The notes beneath the pieces were generated by a model. The model was not told the DNA's origin. It made no database searches and was given only the letters and a program-made list of their open reading frames with translations. From assembly GCA_020064725.1 (NCBI GenBank), contig JAGTWJ010000010.1, forward strand, positions 310,001-374,000: a stretch of DNA of 64,000 nt, given 5' to 3'. The stretch comes from Drechslerella dactyloides (taxonomy: Eukaryota; Ascomycota; Orbiliomycetes; Orbiliales; Orbiliaceae). This document shows positions 11,784-24,800 of this stretch, piece after piece (the first letter of the stretch is position 1; every line of letters begins with the position of its first letter). A program made the translations under genes and the position numbers.

Positions 11784-13560
11784 CTACAGCTTGGCGGTAG
11801 CTCTGTATGCGAGGATATCGTCCTCCGGCCGCCAAAGCAGCGGGTCCAGCGCTCGAGCATTGATCTGCGCACGTTAGCAGCTTCCCATCATACTAAATTA
11901 TAACTACACCGATAGTGAGAGATAACTGGACTGTCAAGATAACTTACGTAGTGCATACCCAGCTCGCTGATGGACCGTGCTCCCAGCAGCCGGATGCAAG
12001 TGGCCATCTCCTCGTGTAGGACTGTCAACGCTACCATCAGCTCACCAACCACCAGGCGCACAGAGTACTATTCAAAACTGGGAGAAGCCTGCGCTTACTG
12101 TCGATTACTCGCTCGACGCCCTCGCTACCGCCTACACTCAGCCCAAAGAGGGCTGCCCGGCCGATACCTACAGCCTTTGCACCCAGGCACAAAGCTACGT
12201 CCGTTAGCACCATACTGCAGCTAGGAGCGTATGGGGGAACCCACCCTTAACCACGTCGGTGCCCCGCTTGATGCCGCCGTCAACCCACACCTCGATCTTC
12301 TGGAAGACCTGCGGACAGTACCGCCGCATCTCGAGCAGCGTGTACACGGCCGGCGGGGCGGTATCCAGCCCGCGTCCACCGTGGTTCGACACGACGACGC
12401 CGACGACGCCCGCGTGCTCGCTCGCCAGCTTGGCATCCTCCCATGTCTGCACGCCCTTGAGGATGATGGGCAGCTTTGTCGCCGCGCGCAGCCACGGCAG
12501 CGTGTCCTTCCATGTGAGATCTGCGGCCGTCCCTACGAACAAAGCCTTGCCCAACCCGCCTGTGGCGACGGCTCCCGTACCGGTGCCGACGCTGGAGGTG
12601 AGTGTTAGGTTGCCCGCGTTCTTCGCGCGCTCGTCCAGCTCGCGCTTGCCGGGGACGGGGGCGTCGAGCGTCAGGACGACAAATTTGTACCGGCCGGTGG
12701 CCTCGACGCGGCGCAGCATGGCGAGGGATTTATCCCGCTGGTCCTGCACGTACAGCTGGAACCCCCACGCCTGGGCGGGGGTCACGGGGCTGTCCACGAT
12801 TTCCTCGACCGTCATCGAGGCGTTGTTCGAGACGACCTGCAGAATGCCCTTGCGGCCGCAGGCGATCGCGATACCCCGCTCGCCCGACGGGTGGCCGAGC
12901 CGCGCCATCGCCGCGGGGGCGACGTACAGCGGCGAGGCGGCGGGGATGCCGAGCAAGGATGTGGAGAGGTCGCAGCGGGTGACGTCGACAAAGACCCGTG
13001 GGCGGAACAGGATTTGTGTGTATGCGGTTTGGTTGAGCTCCTTGGACCGCAGGTCATCCGCGCCGGAGAAGTAGTACGCCCATGCTTTCTCGGAGAGCTT
13101 GCTGCGCGCGGCGTACTCAAAGTCGGTGAGGTTCAGAAGAGTATCGAGAGGCGCGTCCGCGGCGTCGGCGTTTGGCTGGACAGCCGCGGTAGCAACAGCA
13201 GGCTTGACGATCGTCGCCTCATCGATCGGGCCTAGGTTCGCAGACGCCGGCAGCGCGGATTCGAGAGTGCCCCGCGGGTGGATCGGATCGTAGTCTTCTG
13301 TAGCATCCCGGCCGGCAAGCTGCAGGATGATCTTGGAGCCGCCCGGGTGTGACGGCAGGAAGTCGGTTACGTCGTAGACGCGGCCGTAGAGGATCACCCA
13401 ACAGCTGTCTGGCGTGCTATGGGTCGCGACTGCAGGACGGTTAGTTGGAAGTCACGACTCGACGTACGTTCTGCGCGTATGAGCAAAAGTCAATTGCAAA
13501 CAGTATGATATGACGAGGGCGCAAACCTTCCTTTGCGTCCCATTTCTTCGGCGAGCCCAT
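11784..13560 (-). CDS. Cytochrome b2-like L-lactate dehydrogenase (cytochrome b5 + FMN alpha-hydroxy-acid dehydrogenase)
   Basis: Oxidises an L-2-hydroxy acid, most likely L-lactate to pyruvate, passing electrons from FMN through a b5 heme. Five exons (13527-13560, 12245-13429, 12099-12194, 11948-12021, 11784-11864) with introns of 97, 50, 77 and 83 bp join in frame to 489 residues. The b5 domain (about 5-80) has both heme histidines: HPGG (H39) and DPIHPRG (H62). The FMN domain (about 110-480) has AWAYYFSGADD, QLYVQDQRD (Y238), TLDAPVPGKRE (D267), ILKGVQ (K336), the SNHGGRGLD catalytic motif (H361, R364), and DGGIKRGTDVVKALCLGAKAVGIGR split by intron 2. The 11-codon first exon runs straight into the b5 fold, so there is no mitochondrial presequence, unlike yeast Cyb2. 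It could instead act on another hydroxy acid such as mandelate or glycolate. An MCT-like transporter gene lies upstream on the same strand. Confidence 0.9.
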
Positions 13561-15860
13561 TTTTTCTGACAAGAAATCTTGGTATTATCTTATTGCAAAA
13601 TGAAGCTTCACGATTGGACGTGTCTCGCAAGCCAAAACTGCGACGGCAAACCGATTGGATAACGAATATCAGCCTGCAGAAAAGATAGCGAGAGAACGCT
13701 TGGTATTCGTGACAAAGAATAAGATAAAATAGTGTAAAGATTTGTCACTGCCGGCTTGCATCAAGCAGGAAGACGCCGGTCTGAGAAGCCGTCGCCGTCC
13801 GAGCTAGGCGAGGTTCTGCACGCAAGTCCGTCTGTGCCTTGGAGATAGTCATGGCAAGAGCGAGCATTCCATCGACCAGTCGGCATCCTGACGCCTCCTC
13901 GGCCGTACAGCTCGATTCTTCCGTGGACGCGTCGAGCCGGCGTCGGAGCTGACGAGGTCGCTCGGCAAGGCCTCGCTTCCGGTGAAAGTATTTGGCAAGG
14001 GCCTTTATCCGGCTCTGGCGCCGTTTGCCCAGAAAGCATTCCCTCGGATAGCTCATTCGCTCGACTATTTCTTCGCTCGCGTTGAACCGAACGCATCCCG
14101 AATTTTTCCTGGTTATCAGCTTGCTCAGGATTGCGAATGGGCATGGTAAATTCTCCTTCCTTCCCTTTCTGGGGCCGCCAATGCTGCGGTGCGTGGACGG
14201 ATATCTAGGCCGGCATCACGATTAGCTAGCACGGCAACGGGCGAGCTTGCTGGGGGGTGGTAAGAATGGCAATGTCTTCGTGGCAGGAGATCTGTGGAAG
14301 AGCTTGTGCCGTCTCCACCTATTGCGCTGCAGTCGGGATTAAAGAGGTGTAGGGGGGCCAGCACCGCGCATTCCAGTCGAGCCGGTTCCGTGCTGATTGG
14401 CCGCTCCAAGGCAGCTCCCCATGTTCAGCTGCGCAGCTGGATCTCTCTACCTGTACACACATCCAAGCATGTGGTCTGTATGTACGCTCAGCCGAGAAGC
14501 CCGGGATGCGAGGGAGCTAGCGAGCAGTTGCACAGCTATAGATATCAATTGCAATCACAATTGCGATATCGTCGAGCGGGCTTCCTCAGTTCGGATACTT
14601 GCACAGCACTGCTGCATGAAGAGTTCTCGAGCAAGCGATCGAGCGAGCTTGCGAGCTGCTGGTTCCTTCTTATCTTGCGTGAGGAACGTGCAGCAGCGTC
14701 GTCTAGTGCGGTGACAACGGCAGAGGCTGCAGAAACGATGCCCGCAGCTGTGGAGCGCCCCAGGCAGGTTTGGCTGAAGGGACCGACGTTGATTCCGCCA
14801 TCTGCCATGCCATGTCATGGATGTCGGTTTGCAGGCATGCATGAGCGTCCAATGCACTCTCGATGCAGCTCTCGAAACGATCCGGGTGGGAGGAATAGCT
14901 CGCTCGACCCCACAAAAACATGTTTCAAAGCAGCAGCCACTCTGCTGGCCTGTCACAATATGGAGGATCGTTAGCTAAGATTAATTGACGGAGTCTCGAG
15001 ATGCATATGCTGGTGTGCACAGGCTACGTACGCTGTGGATGCACAGGTATCGCTGGATGGAATGCCAGACGCAGCTAAGGGCAAGCTAGGGAGCTGGAGC
15101 ACGGATGTCGACACCGATCGTTCCGCACAGACCTTTGGCGACCCTTGTCGCTCGGAATTATTATTTGACCACCCTCGAAAACTGGCTTTCGAGAACGCGG
15201 CAGGATTCGTGGGCGACGTCGAAGGCGAGATGGGTGTGAGGGGAGGGAGGGAGAAAGTGATTTGGCGGAGGGAAGGCTGGCAGCTCACATTTTTGGGAGC
15301 TGCTCACGCTCACGCAATTGCCTGCTGTGCGACTCGACGTGCATGGCGGCATTACTCACCTCATCCTCGGCGGGAGCTCTACGACTGCTTTCGCGAGAAC
15401 GCAGATGCAGATGCATCCGGGCGGTAGGGAATGATACGGCAACGGATGGTAATGGATGGTAATATGTATGAGTGCTCCGAGGCATTGCTCGCGCGATGCA
15501 GCTATATACAACTGTAGGCCTGTATCTACAAGCATCCCCAGGAAAGATCCTGTCCAATCTCTCTTTCCCGCAAAGTTAAACAAAAAGAAAATGGTCCCAT
15601 GATGGCCTGCTGCTGTGATAAAAAAAAAACCGTTCCGCCGCTGTACAAATATAGACGTCATGTAATAAACTCGGTCTTTTGCGGTGAAATAAGAGACAGA
15701 CAAATCCCAAAAAGCAATATCAATAGCAATCAGTCATAAACGCCGGTTCATGATGCACCCATGTAAACATAGCAGATAGAGAGCTCCAACAAGCACGCAG
15801 ACACATGGCAAGGGAAATAGACATTAGGATTGCGTAGACGCGAAGAGTCAGTGAGATCGC
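13561..15860. other. intergenic, upstream of lactate dehydrogenase-like gene
   Basis: About 2.3 kb between two minus-strand genes: promoter of the dehydrogenase on the left, 3' end of the transporter on the right. Many GAGC/AGCT-rich words. Open frames up to 226 codons (14294-14974, plus) show no known domain. An A-rich run at 15580-15630 may mark a 3' end. No gene supported. Confidence 0.5.
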
Positions 15861-17993
15861 TCAGATCTTATAGCGCCATCGCCAGCCGCTAGCGTTGATG
15901 CGGGCTGCGATAATGAGCGCAGCACTGAACAGCATGATGCATCCACTCCAGACGCGGGCAGTATCCAAGTTGCCACCCTGAGCGTGGATGAGGGCACCAG
16001 AGATTGGGGTACCAGTCAAGCTGCCCACGGAGGCAATGCTGAACATCATGCCCATGCGGACGCCGAAATATGTGACGTCGGGCGTAATCGAGGCGACGGA
16101 GGCCGGCGGCAGCGAGATAAAGACACCGGAGAAGAAGCCGTACAGGACGACGAAGACCAGCATTGATGCAAAGGTCGTCATCGGCAGCCAGCAGAGAATC
16201 AGCACACCAGATACGATCATGGCGGGTATCTGCATGTTGATTGAACCGATCCTATTGACGCTGTTAGCACCATACCACGACATTTGTGTAAGAGTAAAAG
16301 GAACTTACCTGTCAGCGAAAAAGTTGGGGACCACCCTTCCAAAGGTGCTGGCCCCGTTGAGGATGCTGACGAGATAGAAAGTCTCGAGCCCATTCTTGTC
16401 AAGTCCCATCCTCTTTGCCCATATCTCGATGTAAAAGAAGGGCATGTAGAGCCCCAGGAATGCGGCCAACATCCCGAACACAAAGAGCATGTATGTGAGG
16501 TCCTTGAACGACTGGACATCGATCATAGGACCCTTCCGACGGGGTGGAATGTCCTTCCGCGGCGCCAGGATCAGGTTGCTGACGATAAGCAACGACAGGA
16601 CAATGGACGAGTTGACGATCATCGTGTTTCGGAAGCCAATGGCGGGGATCAACTTGCGGGTCAGAATGGGGAACATGATGCCGCCAACCGAGCTGCCGGA
16701 TGCGACAATGCCGTTCGCAAGAGCTCGCTTCTTGTAGAAGTACGTCGACACGACAGCCACGGAAGGGGTGAAGAGAAATCCCATGCCGGTTCCCGTTATG
16801 ATTCCCTGGCATAGGAGAATCTTCCAGTACGTCATCCCGCAGAATCCTGTGGCGAAGAGCCCAAGCCACATCAAAATGCTGCCCGTAGACATGATGACTC
16901 GAAAATGCCCGCCGTCGTACAGCCGGCCGGTGAAGAAGCCGACAAAGAGGAGAAGGAATGCCTGGATGGAGCCGATCAGGGCTGTCCCTGCTGAGTTCGC
17001 CAACGGCGGGTCAAGGCTGCCATAGTAGGTTTCGAAGACGCCGTACGAGACGACGATACCCCAGCCGGTGCAAAGCAACAGGAAGGCTGCAAAGACCTGT
17101 ACCCAGGCGTTGAAGCCACCGTCCGGATAGGTGATTTCACCGAAATCCCGCTGTGCCTCGTCCGGCAGCCTCGAGAAGATCGAGCCGGTTTCCGATTTGT
17201 GATGCGGGCGTGTGGAGTCGTCATCAGTCATAGCGGACGACTTTGATGTCAGGTTGAGACAACTGTTGGTGGAGGAAGAGCTGTTGTTTTTCAGCGAGGT
17301 GAGGTTGACCTGCTGGCAGAAGCGGGGATCCGGCTCCGGGTAATACTCTGGTTTCGAGGTTTCCGTCCGGCTGGCGAATGCCATCGCCCGGGAGACTCTT
17401 TTCAGAGACGAGCTGACGATGGAGTTTCGAGTGAGTGCGGGTGGTGGAGGAGGAGGGGTGTACAATTGGCCGGTTGAAGCGACGTTGCGTATCCGATGCT
17501 GCTGCTGGGTATACCGGGGAGGTTCTTCCGAATCAGCTCCCAGGGTGGTAGCCAGCGAGTCCTGCCTCGGCCGCGGCGAGTTCTCAGTAGTTTCCTGAGC
17601 CTCGTCGTCAACGGCTTCAACTGACCGCGACGGTCGATCCGGAGCGTAGTAGGAGGACCTGCGACTCTCGCCGAGCTCCTTCTTCAGACTCCGCAACCGC
17701 TGAACCTCCTGCTCGAGGCGGGTATGTTCGTCGTCCTCCCGCTGGCGGGCTCTTCGCTCACGCTCCAGGACCTCGGGCAGGTACTGACTCCGCTGTTCTC
17801 TTGTGTGCAGAGGGTTCCCGACCTGGGACTCATAGTTCGCCGGGGCCAGCGAGGTGGCTGTGGAGGCGAACGAGGAGGACGAGTAAGGTCTCCGCTCGGC
17901 GGGATCACTCGGGGACGACAGACTGGCGGGGCTGATGTCTGTGTGCGGGCTTGACGGGCGAGAGGCTCTCGCAGGTGGTCGATCCGCGTGCAT
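15861..17993 (-). CDS. MFS transporter, monocarboxylate transporter-like (MCT/SLC16-type), with long N-terminal tail
   Basis: A plasma- or organelle-membrane carrier of the monocarboxylate/MCH branch of the major facilitator superfamily; substrate unknown. Exons 16309-17993 and 15861-16251, with a 57-bp intron (GTAAGT, GCTAAC branch, CAATAG), encode 691 residues. The transporter begins at about residue 285 with the MCT signature YPDGGFNAWVQVFAAF, followed by about 12 hydrophobic segments, including GRLYDGGHFRVIMSTGS after TM2, GTGMGFLFTPSVAVVSTYFYKKRALANGI, and a central loop around APRKDIPPRRKG. Exon 2 carries the last four or so helices. The first 280 residues are hydrophilic, Ser/Arg/Pro-rich, with a likely coiled coil (ERERRARQREDDEHTRLEQE region, about 87-130) and poly-Ser near 265. 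Yeast MCH proteins lack a tail of this size. Neighbouring lactate dehydrogenase-like gene hints at a carboxylate substrate. Confidence 0.88.
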
Positions 17994-20900
17994 TTCTCAG
18001 CGAACGGCGGACGGTCCGGTGGCTAGAGGCCGGTGACTTGTGGATGGACACGGTCTAGCGTGTGCTCGGGGGCAAAGATGTGAACGGGCACGCAGGCTGT
18101 CGCCGGGACGTCTGCAAGGCCTTTTATCTCGAGATGTCGAGAAGTTGGTCCGGATGGGGGTGATTTACGGCCAGGGACGGGGAGGAAGAAAGCGGCAGCT
18201 GCGTTGCGTTGTTGTTGCAGTCCGAATTGCCCGAAACGAAGAAACGACGAAATGGGGACGCTCAAGGCAATTGCAATTGGCGATGGCACTTCTATTCTAT
18301 CTTCTTCTCCGCTCTTCAATTCAATCAACCGTCCTTGTCGGCGTCGTCGTCAGTCAGTTGGTCAGTCGAGGTTCAAAGAAATCCAGCAGAGGCAAATAGT
18401 TCGGAAGGGCTCTTTCTTATTATATATATTAAACCGGCCGGCCCAAGAAGCTAGAAGACGAAGAAAAAAAAAGAAAGTACTGAGGAGCCGGCCAGCCAGA
18501 CAAGGTCAGAGAGCGAGCGAGCGCCCGGCCTATAGCACCAGCCAGCGACTAATAACACCCAAGCACTGGCCAGTAACGAATGAACGAGCGAGCGGACGTC
18601 CGTACTAAAGGTACTGTATCTTCGGCCTTGTCGGTACCCTCCTGCCCTCTAATCCGTAAGCGACTCGATAGGGCAGACCCGGACCTGCACAAAGGGGAAA
18701 GGAAGGAAGGAAGAGGAGGCGAAACGATCCCAAATGGCTCCGCTCTCGTGCAGCTGCTGGCATGCACGGCAAAGAGTTCACCAAACGGCCGATGTGCCAG
18801 GCGGAAATACGACAAGGAGCCGATTGAGCGAGAAAGAAATGATAATTATATGACGGAGCACACGCTGAATCACAATGGCTGTATGTACAGATGTACGGCC
18901 GGTACATACGTGCATTGAGTCTCAAACAGGCGGCCTGTTTGTAGACATCCAAACCACACGCACGCCGGCCGTGTCCAGTCATTCCTTCGCGGACTACGCA
19001 TCTAGACAGACGGGCGGGCGGACGAGACATTCGCACATGCGCCAATATGTCCCTCCAGAGTCTTGCCGTCAATCATCCATTCATTCACTGGCCGTGCGTG
19101 GATAGTGCCGGACTAACCGACGCAGCAGGAAACACCGCTTCTCGTTCTGGCTCTTCGGCTTGCTCAGTGATGAACTCGCCCATTCACTCACTACCAAGGA
19201 AAATAACCCAAGCACGAAAGAAGAAACGTTCGAGCAGACGAGTGCCCGCAACCAAGAAACCGGGGCTGCAAGCTAGCGGTGCCCCATGCATGCGAGCGAG
19301 CGGCGGACAGCAGGCGCTGCAGTTGCAACAGTAGAGCACTCCGACGTTCGAGAGAGGGAGCTAAGCCAGCCACACATTGGTTGTGTGTGTTCTCCGTCGA
19401 AATTTGCTTTTGCTTGAAGAGAAAAAAAGAGGCGGACTCGCTATTACGCTAACCTGTCTCAATCACTTGACAAATTTGAATTTTTATTTTTCAATTCCCT
19501 CGCCGTCGACGACGACGCTCCCAGCTAGCGCCACGGAACTAGGCCCAGAACTGTTTCTTGTTTGGAAACATAAACTGTATCACGGTGCTTTTGCCAGCCG
19601 GCGTTTTTGCGCTATCGAATTTCATGGAGCAGGGGTCTGCGATTACGTTAGTGAGGTTAACGAACGCCTCTCGAACGCGGGTTCGGTTTGTTCGCACGAG
19701 GCACGCGAAAAATGGAGTCTAATAAAGTTACGTTCTCGTCGATGCCACATGGCCCATGGCCACGAGTGTGAGCAAGACGGCCGGCGAGAAATCGGGATAC
19801 TACAGATGACCCTAGTATCAGGTGTTGCGGCGTTCAGCTCTTCGTATGAAGAGAGAGAGAAAAAAAAGCATCCTGCGGGTCGCCCGAAAGGTGATACGAA
19901 TGCCATGATTAGGGACACCGCCTAACGTTCTTATTGAGACACTGTCAATTGTGCTCAATCCTACCAAAGTATCCGGCGCATGATTTCGCTATCTATGTAT
20001 AGCGAGCGGATGGCAGAGAGGAGCTCGATCGCTAGCTAAGCGGAAACGGGCATTCTATTTTCTGATGTCTTGAGAGATATTACTTCACTCGACCTGACAT
20101 GCCCTGCCGTATTGCTTGCCGTCCTCTGGCTGCGTCTGCTACTCGATAACGACCCTGGGAATGTTTCATATTCCGCCATTGCTAAACAATGCAATGGCAG
20201 TTGCATTTACAGGCGGACGGCAAGCTGAGCTTCGGTGGCCGCTCCTATTCCGCGTCGGTGTATGCACGCAGATAGATACGGACGGATGAACTTGTCAGTA
20301 CAGGCTGTCAGGCTGGCCGGCTGTCTGTATCACGGTCTGTACCGAGAGCCGACCGCTCTATCAGCCTCGCACAGCAAGCTGTTTCCGGTTTTCCCATCCT
20401 GCAGAAGTGGGCATCCACCTCGGTACCGGCAAGTACAGTCCCGAAGCAGCTACCACCGCAAGCTCCATTGCATAATAAATGTATGTCAATGAGCTTGAGG
20501 CGTCCCACCCAAAGCTCGCATCTTGCGAGCACGATATAATTCAGAGCCTGGGACTAATTGCAATTGCAGAGTTTGACAGCATCGAGTGAACGAGTGGACT
20601 GTGCTAGCTGGTATGTAATGTAAGCCGGCTCCGGTCTTGGGAGCTGCAGTGCAGAGTGCAGGGCTTCTTCCGGTCCAATGATTTTCCAGCGCAGACTTTC
20701 TGCTCAAGCACGCACCCACACGCAGGTAAATTACGAGGGGAGGGCAGCTCGCGCTGGCAGCTTGTTTCTCGTCGACGAATAGCTGCTGCAGCTCTACGGA
20801 GTACTGCCTGCTTCCAAGCTCTGGTCCTCGACATCTCCCTCCCAAATTGTGCTTGCTGCATCTGCAGCCTAAAGGCTGATTCTTAACGTATAAAAGCCAT

Positions 20901-23125
20901 CCTTATAGATGCAAGAAAAGCCCGCAACGATGTGGATGCATCGTACATACATAGGACCTTTCTTTTCCCGAGCTGAACAAAGGGCACTTTGCATTGACGA
21001 CGCAAGGCAAGACCAGGGTCGGCCAATAACCAAAGGGGAAACGAGCGAAGGAAAAAAAAAAAAAAAAAAAAATGGGGGGGAAGGAAGGAGATGGAAGGGT
21101 CCCCTGGAAGTAACTACCTCGGTCCTCGCATCCAGCGGAGTTCCAGGCGCAAGAAGGCTGGGGCGGGCGAGTAGTACCGCCCCAGTACCAGCGTCTTTCC
21201 TTCGTTGACGTTTTAAAGTTATCGAGCTCCGCGCCATGGATGTTTCCCCACACACCTGCCACCCACACCACAGCCAGCAGCAGCGCACCCCCAACCGCGC
21301 ATTTTGTCGACGCAAGAAAGAAAGAGGGCAAACATCAGTCATGCATGCGTGGAATGGAAGGCGAAAGAAAAAAAAAAAAACACAAGCGGGCCATTGCTGC
21401 AGAAACGCCATTCGCCGGAACTAGGACCCTGCTCGCAGCACCACAGACGGATTTTCCTTCGAGCCGAGAGGTGTGCTTGCTGGCAGCGGACAGGTGGAGT
21501 TGATCCGTGGCTACCATGTCTGCAAAACTTGAGTTGAAAAAGGCCACCACCCTTACACACCTGCCTGCTCGACATCAAGGGTAGCCTCGGAGGATAGCGT
21601 TCCCCAAAAAGGTCCATCAAGGGCAAGGCTCCAGCTAACATCGATTCTAGCTTAGCTGTTCTTGCTAGCCCCGTTTCTGCGATCGTCGGTCGGAGAGGGT
21701 CGTCCCCGGATTTGGAAATCACGCTCCTTCCCTGGCGGGCGAGGGAAAGCGCGAGTCGGCGTCCCGTCAGGAACTCCCTCCTTTAATGAGAGAGCTTTCG
21801 TTTCCAAATGCCGTGCGCTCACTCGTGCATGTGCCGCCGTCACATACGAAGGGCCCTTGTATGTCTTTGGATGAATGAACGCATTTTCGAGAACAGACCA
21901 ACGGCATTCGCTGGAACCGTTTATTTCCAAAGGATCGGGCGGCTGTGGCGACAAACAGGTTCCCCGGCGTGAACGCGACCGGCTGGAGTCGGCACACCGC
22001 GATGTATTTACGTGTACTATGGATGCGTCTGTAGGCCTGGATGTACGACAGGGTGAAGGATTTTGCGGTTGCATACGTTGAGCTCGCGGTGCGAAGCGAT
22101 ATGGTTGGCTGCCGTGGCGATTGATTGGCGGGGCAGTCTGGAAGGGTCTGGGTCGGGGTCCGACGCTGCCCGATCGCGAGGGTTCAATTAAGATCTCAGG
22201 ATCTCAGTGGATCCCAAGCCAACAGGCCGCGCTGGTGCTGCTGCTCAAGCTCCAGCTCACGCTTCAGCTTGAATTCAGGCCTGCGAAGGCGGATGGGATG
22301 TAATTGGAACGGGGCCGTGGCTTGGGGGACGGCACGTCGTTCGCTCGGCAGCAGACCTCGGCAGGCAAGAGAAATCTGCACCATGCAGAACCGCTCAGGC
22401 CTGTAATTTCGATTCGATATTTTCATCGATCGTCGTCCTCGTATTATGAATTGGGGTTCTCGCTGATGACGGACGGGCTCCACCGACAGCAGCATACACA
22501 TCGACACTGTATCGAATCGCAATTTCGCAGCCGGCTGACGGAGAGCAGGGTTTCGGTCCAGCGTTTCACGGCGTAGGCTGCGTAGCATCGTCGCCCAGAT
22601 CCGTCTGCGCTGTTGCATTGCAAGTTTGGCCAATCTGGTGATGCATCCGCGGCAAGGGCTTGAGCCAATATTCATTTGGTTCGCTTGGAACAGCAGCTGC
22701 ATGTCGCAGACGACTGGACAACGGCCGACGGCCAAGATGTCGACGTCGACAACGACATGTTTCTCTCGGCCGCCCGTTGTTCGTGGTTTTTGATTATCAA
22801 TTCAATCCAGGAAACATGCTACAGAACCAGTTTCGTCATCCGGTCTCCCGGACGGCGAAGAATACAACGGATTGCTGAGCCGCGCTGGTGTGTGTGTAAC
22901 GGCTCACATGGGTGGTGTCAATCCTGCCGTATCGGGAGCGCCGTGCAGCTGCATGTTGCATGGACATGCGTGCGTGCGGCGGCCATTGGCTTGAAGTCGA
23001 CGAGACGGATCGTACAATTTTTGAATTTCAGCGCGGATAACACGCGAGGTGACCGATATTACTGAGGGGTAGATAGAAAGGTATGCGCTGGTGACTATTG
23101 GGATGGTAACGTGAGTTTGTGAGTC

Positions 23126-23142
23126 GTATGTATGTATGTATG
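23126..23142. repeat. GTAT tetranucleotide microsatellite
   Basis: Four tandem copies of GTAT plus a final G, in gene-free sequence. Confidence 0.9.
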
Positions 23143-23298
23143 CAGGCGTACTTGCGTGTACACATGAATACATGCCGCCAGCGAGGGACTTTTCTGGCAC
23201 AGCTGCTGACGCCTGTTAGCGACTTCTAGCGGTTTCTTCCGTTTCGTCGTCGTATTATTGTCGCCTTATCGCTCGTCCCATTGTGGCCATGAATACAT

Positions 23299-23322
23299 AT
23301 CCCCACAATGGCTTGTGGGGAT
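23299..23322. repeat. perfect 10-bp inverted repeat with 4-base loop
   Basis: ATCCCCACAA and TTGTGGGGAT flank TGGC. The stem can form a stable hairpin in RNA from either strand. No gene lies within 3 kb, so it is not an obvious terminator. Confidence 0.8.
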
Positions 23323-24800
23323 AGCAGCTTTTATCCGAGTGGACGATTGCTTCGTGAGGGTTTAAATCGACAGCTAAGCGTGCATATTGGCAGATTGAAG
23401 CGACGGCTGCTAGCGATTACCAAACTATTATACATCCAGATAGACCAATGAATGGTCGGTACCCTTGATACAACGTTGGCGAGCTTTGCTGAAGAAACTT
23501 GGGGTGACGAGTTTTCTTTTTCCTCCTGCTTGGGTCTGTTTCTGAGACCATTAGGGAATAGGTTTGTGGGTATCAATGCGCCTATCAGCTGCAATGTGCG
23601 GTTCCCCGCAAAATGAAGCGATCAGGATAGCTGTCAGATTTATCAGCATGTCTGGCTTGACGTCAATTCGGCCGTTGAGCGCCGATAGTGATCGAAGAGA
23701 GCGTGGGTGTGTGTCCCTGAGATCTTGCTTTAGCAGTACATCGAAATTGGATCATCAGACAGCTCCCAGTTGGCCGTTGGCAAATTTCGCTGGAGCTCGG
23801 GAATTGAGGTATATCTTGATTCGCGGCGGTAAACTGATATCACCAGGCATCATTCCGCGTTTTGTCCTGTGCACCGATGTATTGTCTTAACTTGTTCCGC
23901 TGTGCACGAAGGAGCGCGAGCACAAAGCCCTTTTCTTTTTTTTTTTTTCTACTTTTTTTTTCCGGTTTGCCACCAACAGGTTTTTTCGGTCGAAAATTGC
24001 ATTAGCTCGGCCAGGCTGTGCAATGCAAAAGGGAGAGATGTGGAGGGCGGGCCAGGTCGCAGTTGGGCAAATGGCAGCGTCCATCTGACGGCAGATAGCT
24101 CGCTGGGTCAGGAGGTGAATTCCTCCCTTTAGCGTAAGGCTGAGCCGGGTTTAGATCCGACGTCCGGTGATGTGCGAAATCGATTCCGGTTTTCGATGCT
24201 CCACTGATGGAGGAAGGAAAGAATTTTTTTTCTTTCTCGAACTTGTAACGATTGAGATCGGTAAGCTAAGGATGCATTGCTTGTGCATCAATATCATATC
24301 AGCGATCGGTTAAAATCGCGCGATGACAGCATGAGGCTTATGCACTGTGGTCGAATCGAGGTTTTTGGTGGTGTGCTGCTAGGCGCCGGCGCAACACAAA
24401 TCAGGCGCGTGGTTTTTCATGAGAGCTGTCCACGTGGTGTCGCTGTGGAACAGCCTTGCAGGAATCTAGACCTCGCTGGGTGTCGGAAAAGGGGAGTCTC
24501 TGTATGCATGCACGATGCCATCTAAGGGGGGAAACTGGAAGAGAGAGGAGGAGCAGTTGCGAGACTGCGCGGACACGTTGAGGTTCGGTTCGTCAGGTGA
24601 CCGGTTCGATGTCTTTCCGTGGTTTCGGGTCGTTGTCGAGGGATCGGAGGCCAGGAAGTTTAGCCAGATCTCCTGGTCGCAGTGCAGGTGCAGACGCGGC
24701 TGGCAGCAGGTTGGACACATGGCGCCTGGGGGGCCCAGCTGCACTGCTGCAAGGTCCCGGTGGCACATGAACATTGCCACTCATTGTTGACTGGCTGGCG

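Larger units (their letters stand above)
17994..24800. other. large gene-free stretch
   Basis: Nearly 7 kb without a convincing coding region. The first few hundred bases are the transporter promoter, with an A+T-rich block TTATTATATATATTAAAC at 18417-18434. Contents seen: A-runs near 21050-21072 and 21366-21380, T-runs near 23936-23961, a GTAT microsatellite at 23126-23142, and a perfect hairpin at 23299-23322. The longest frames (182 codons at 19377-19925 plus, 180 codons at 20869-21411 minus) translate through homopolymer runs into poly-Lys or poly-Phe and look accidental. Non-coding transcripts cannot be excluded. Confidence 0.5.

Noticed and set aside
20869..21411. 180-codon minus-strand frame with poly-Phe stretches
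   Set aside because: Product of A-runs on the plus strand; not protein-like.
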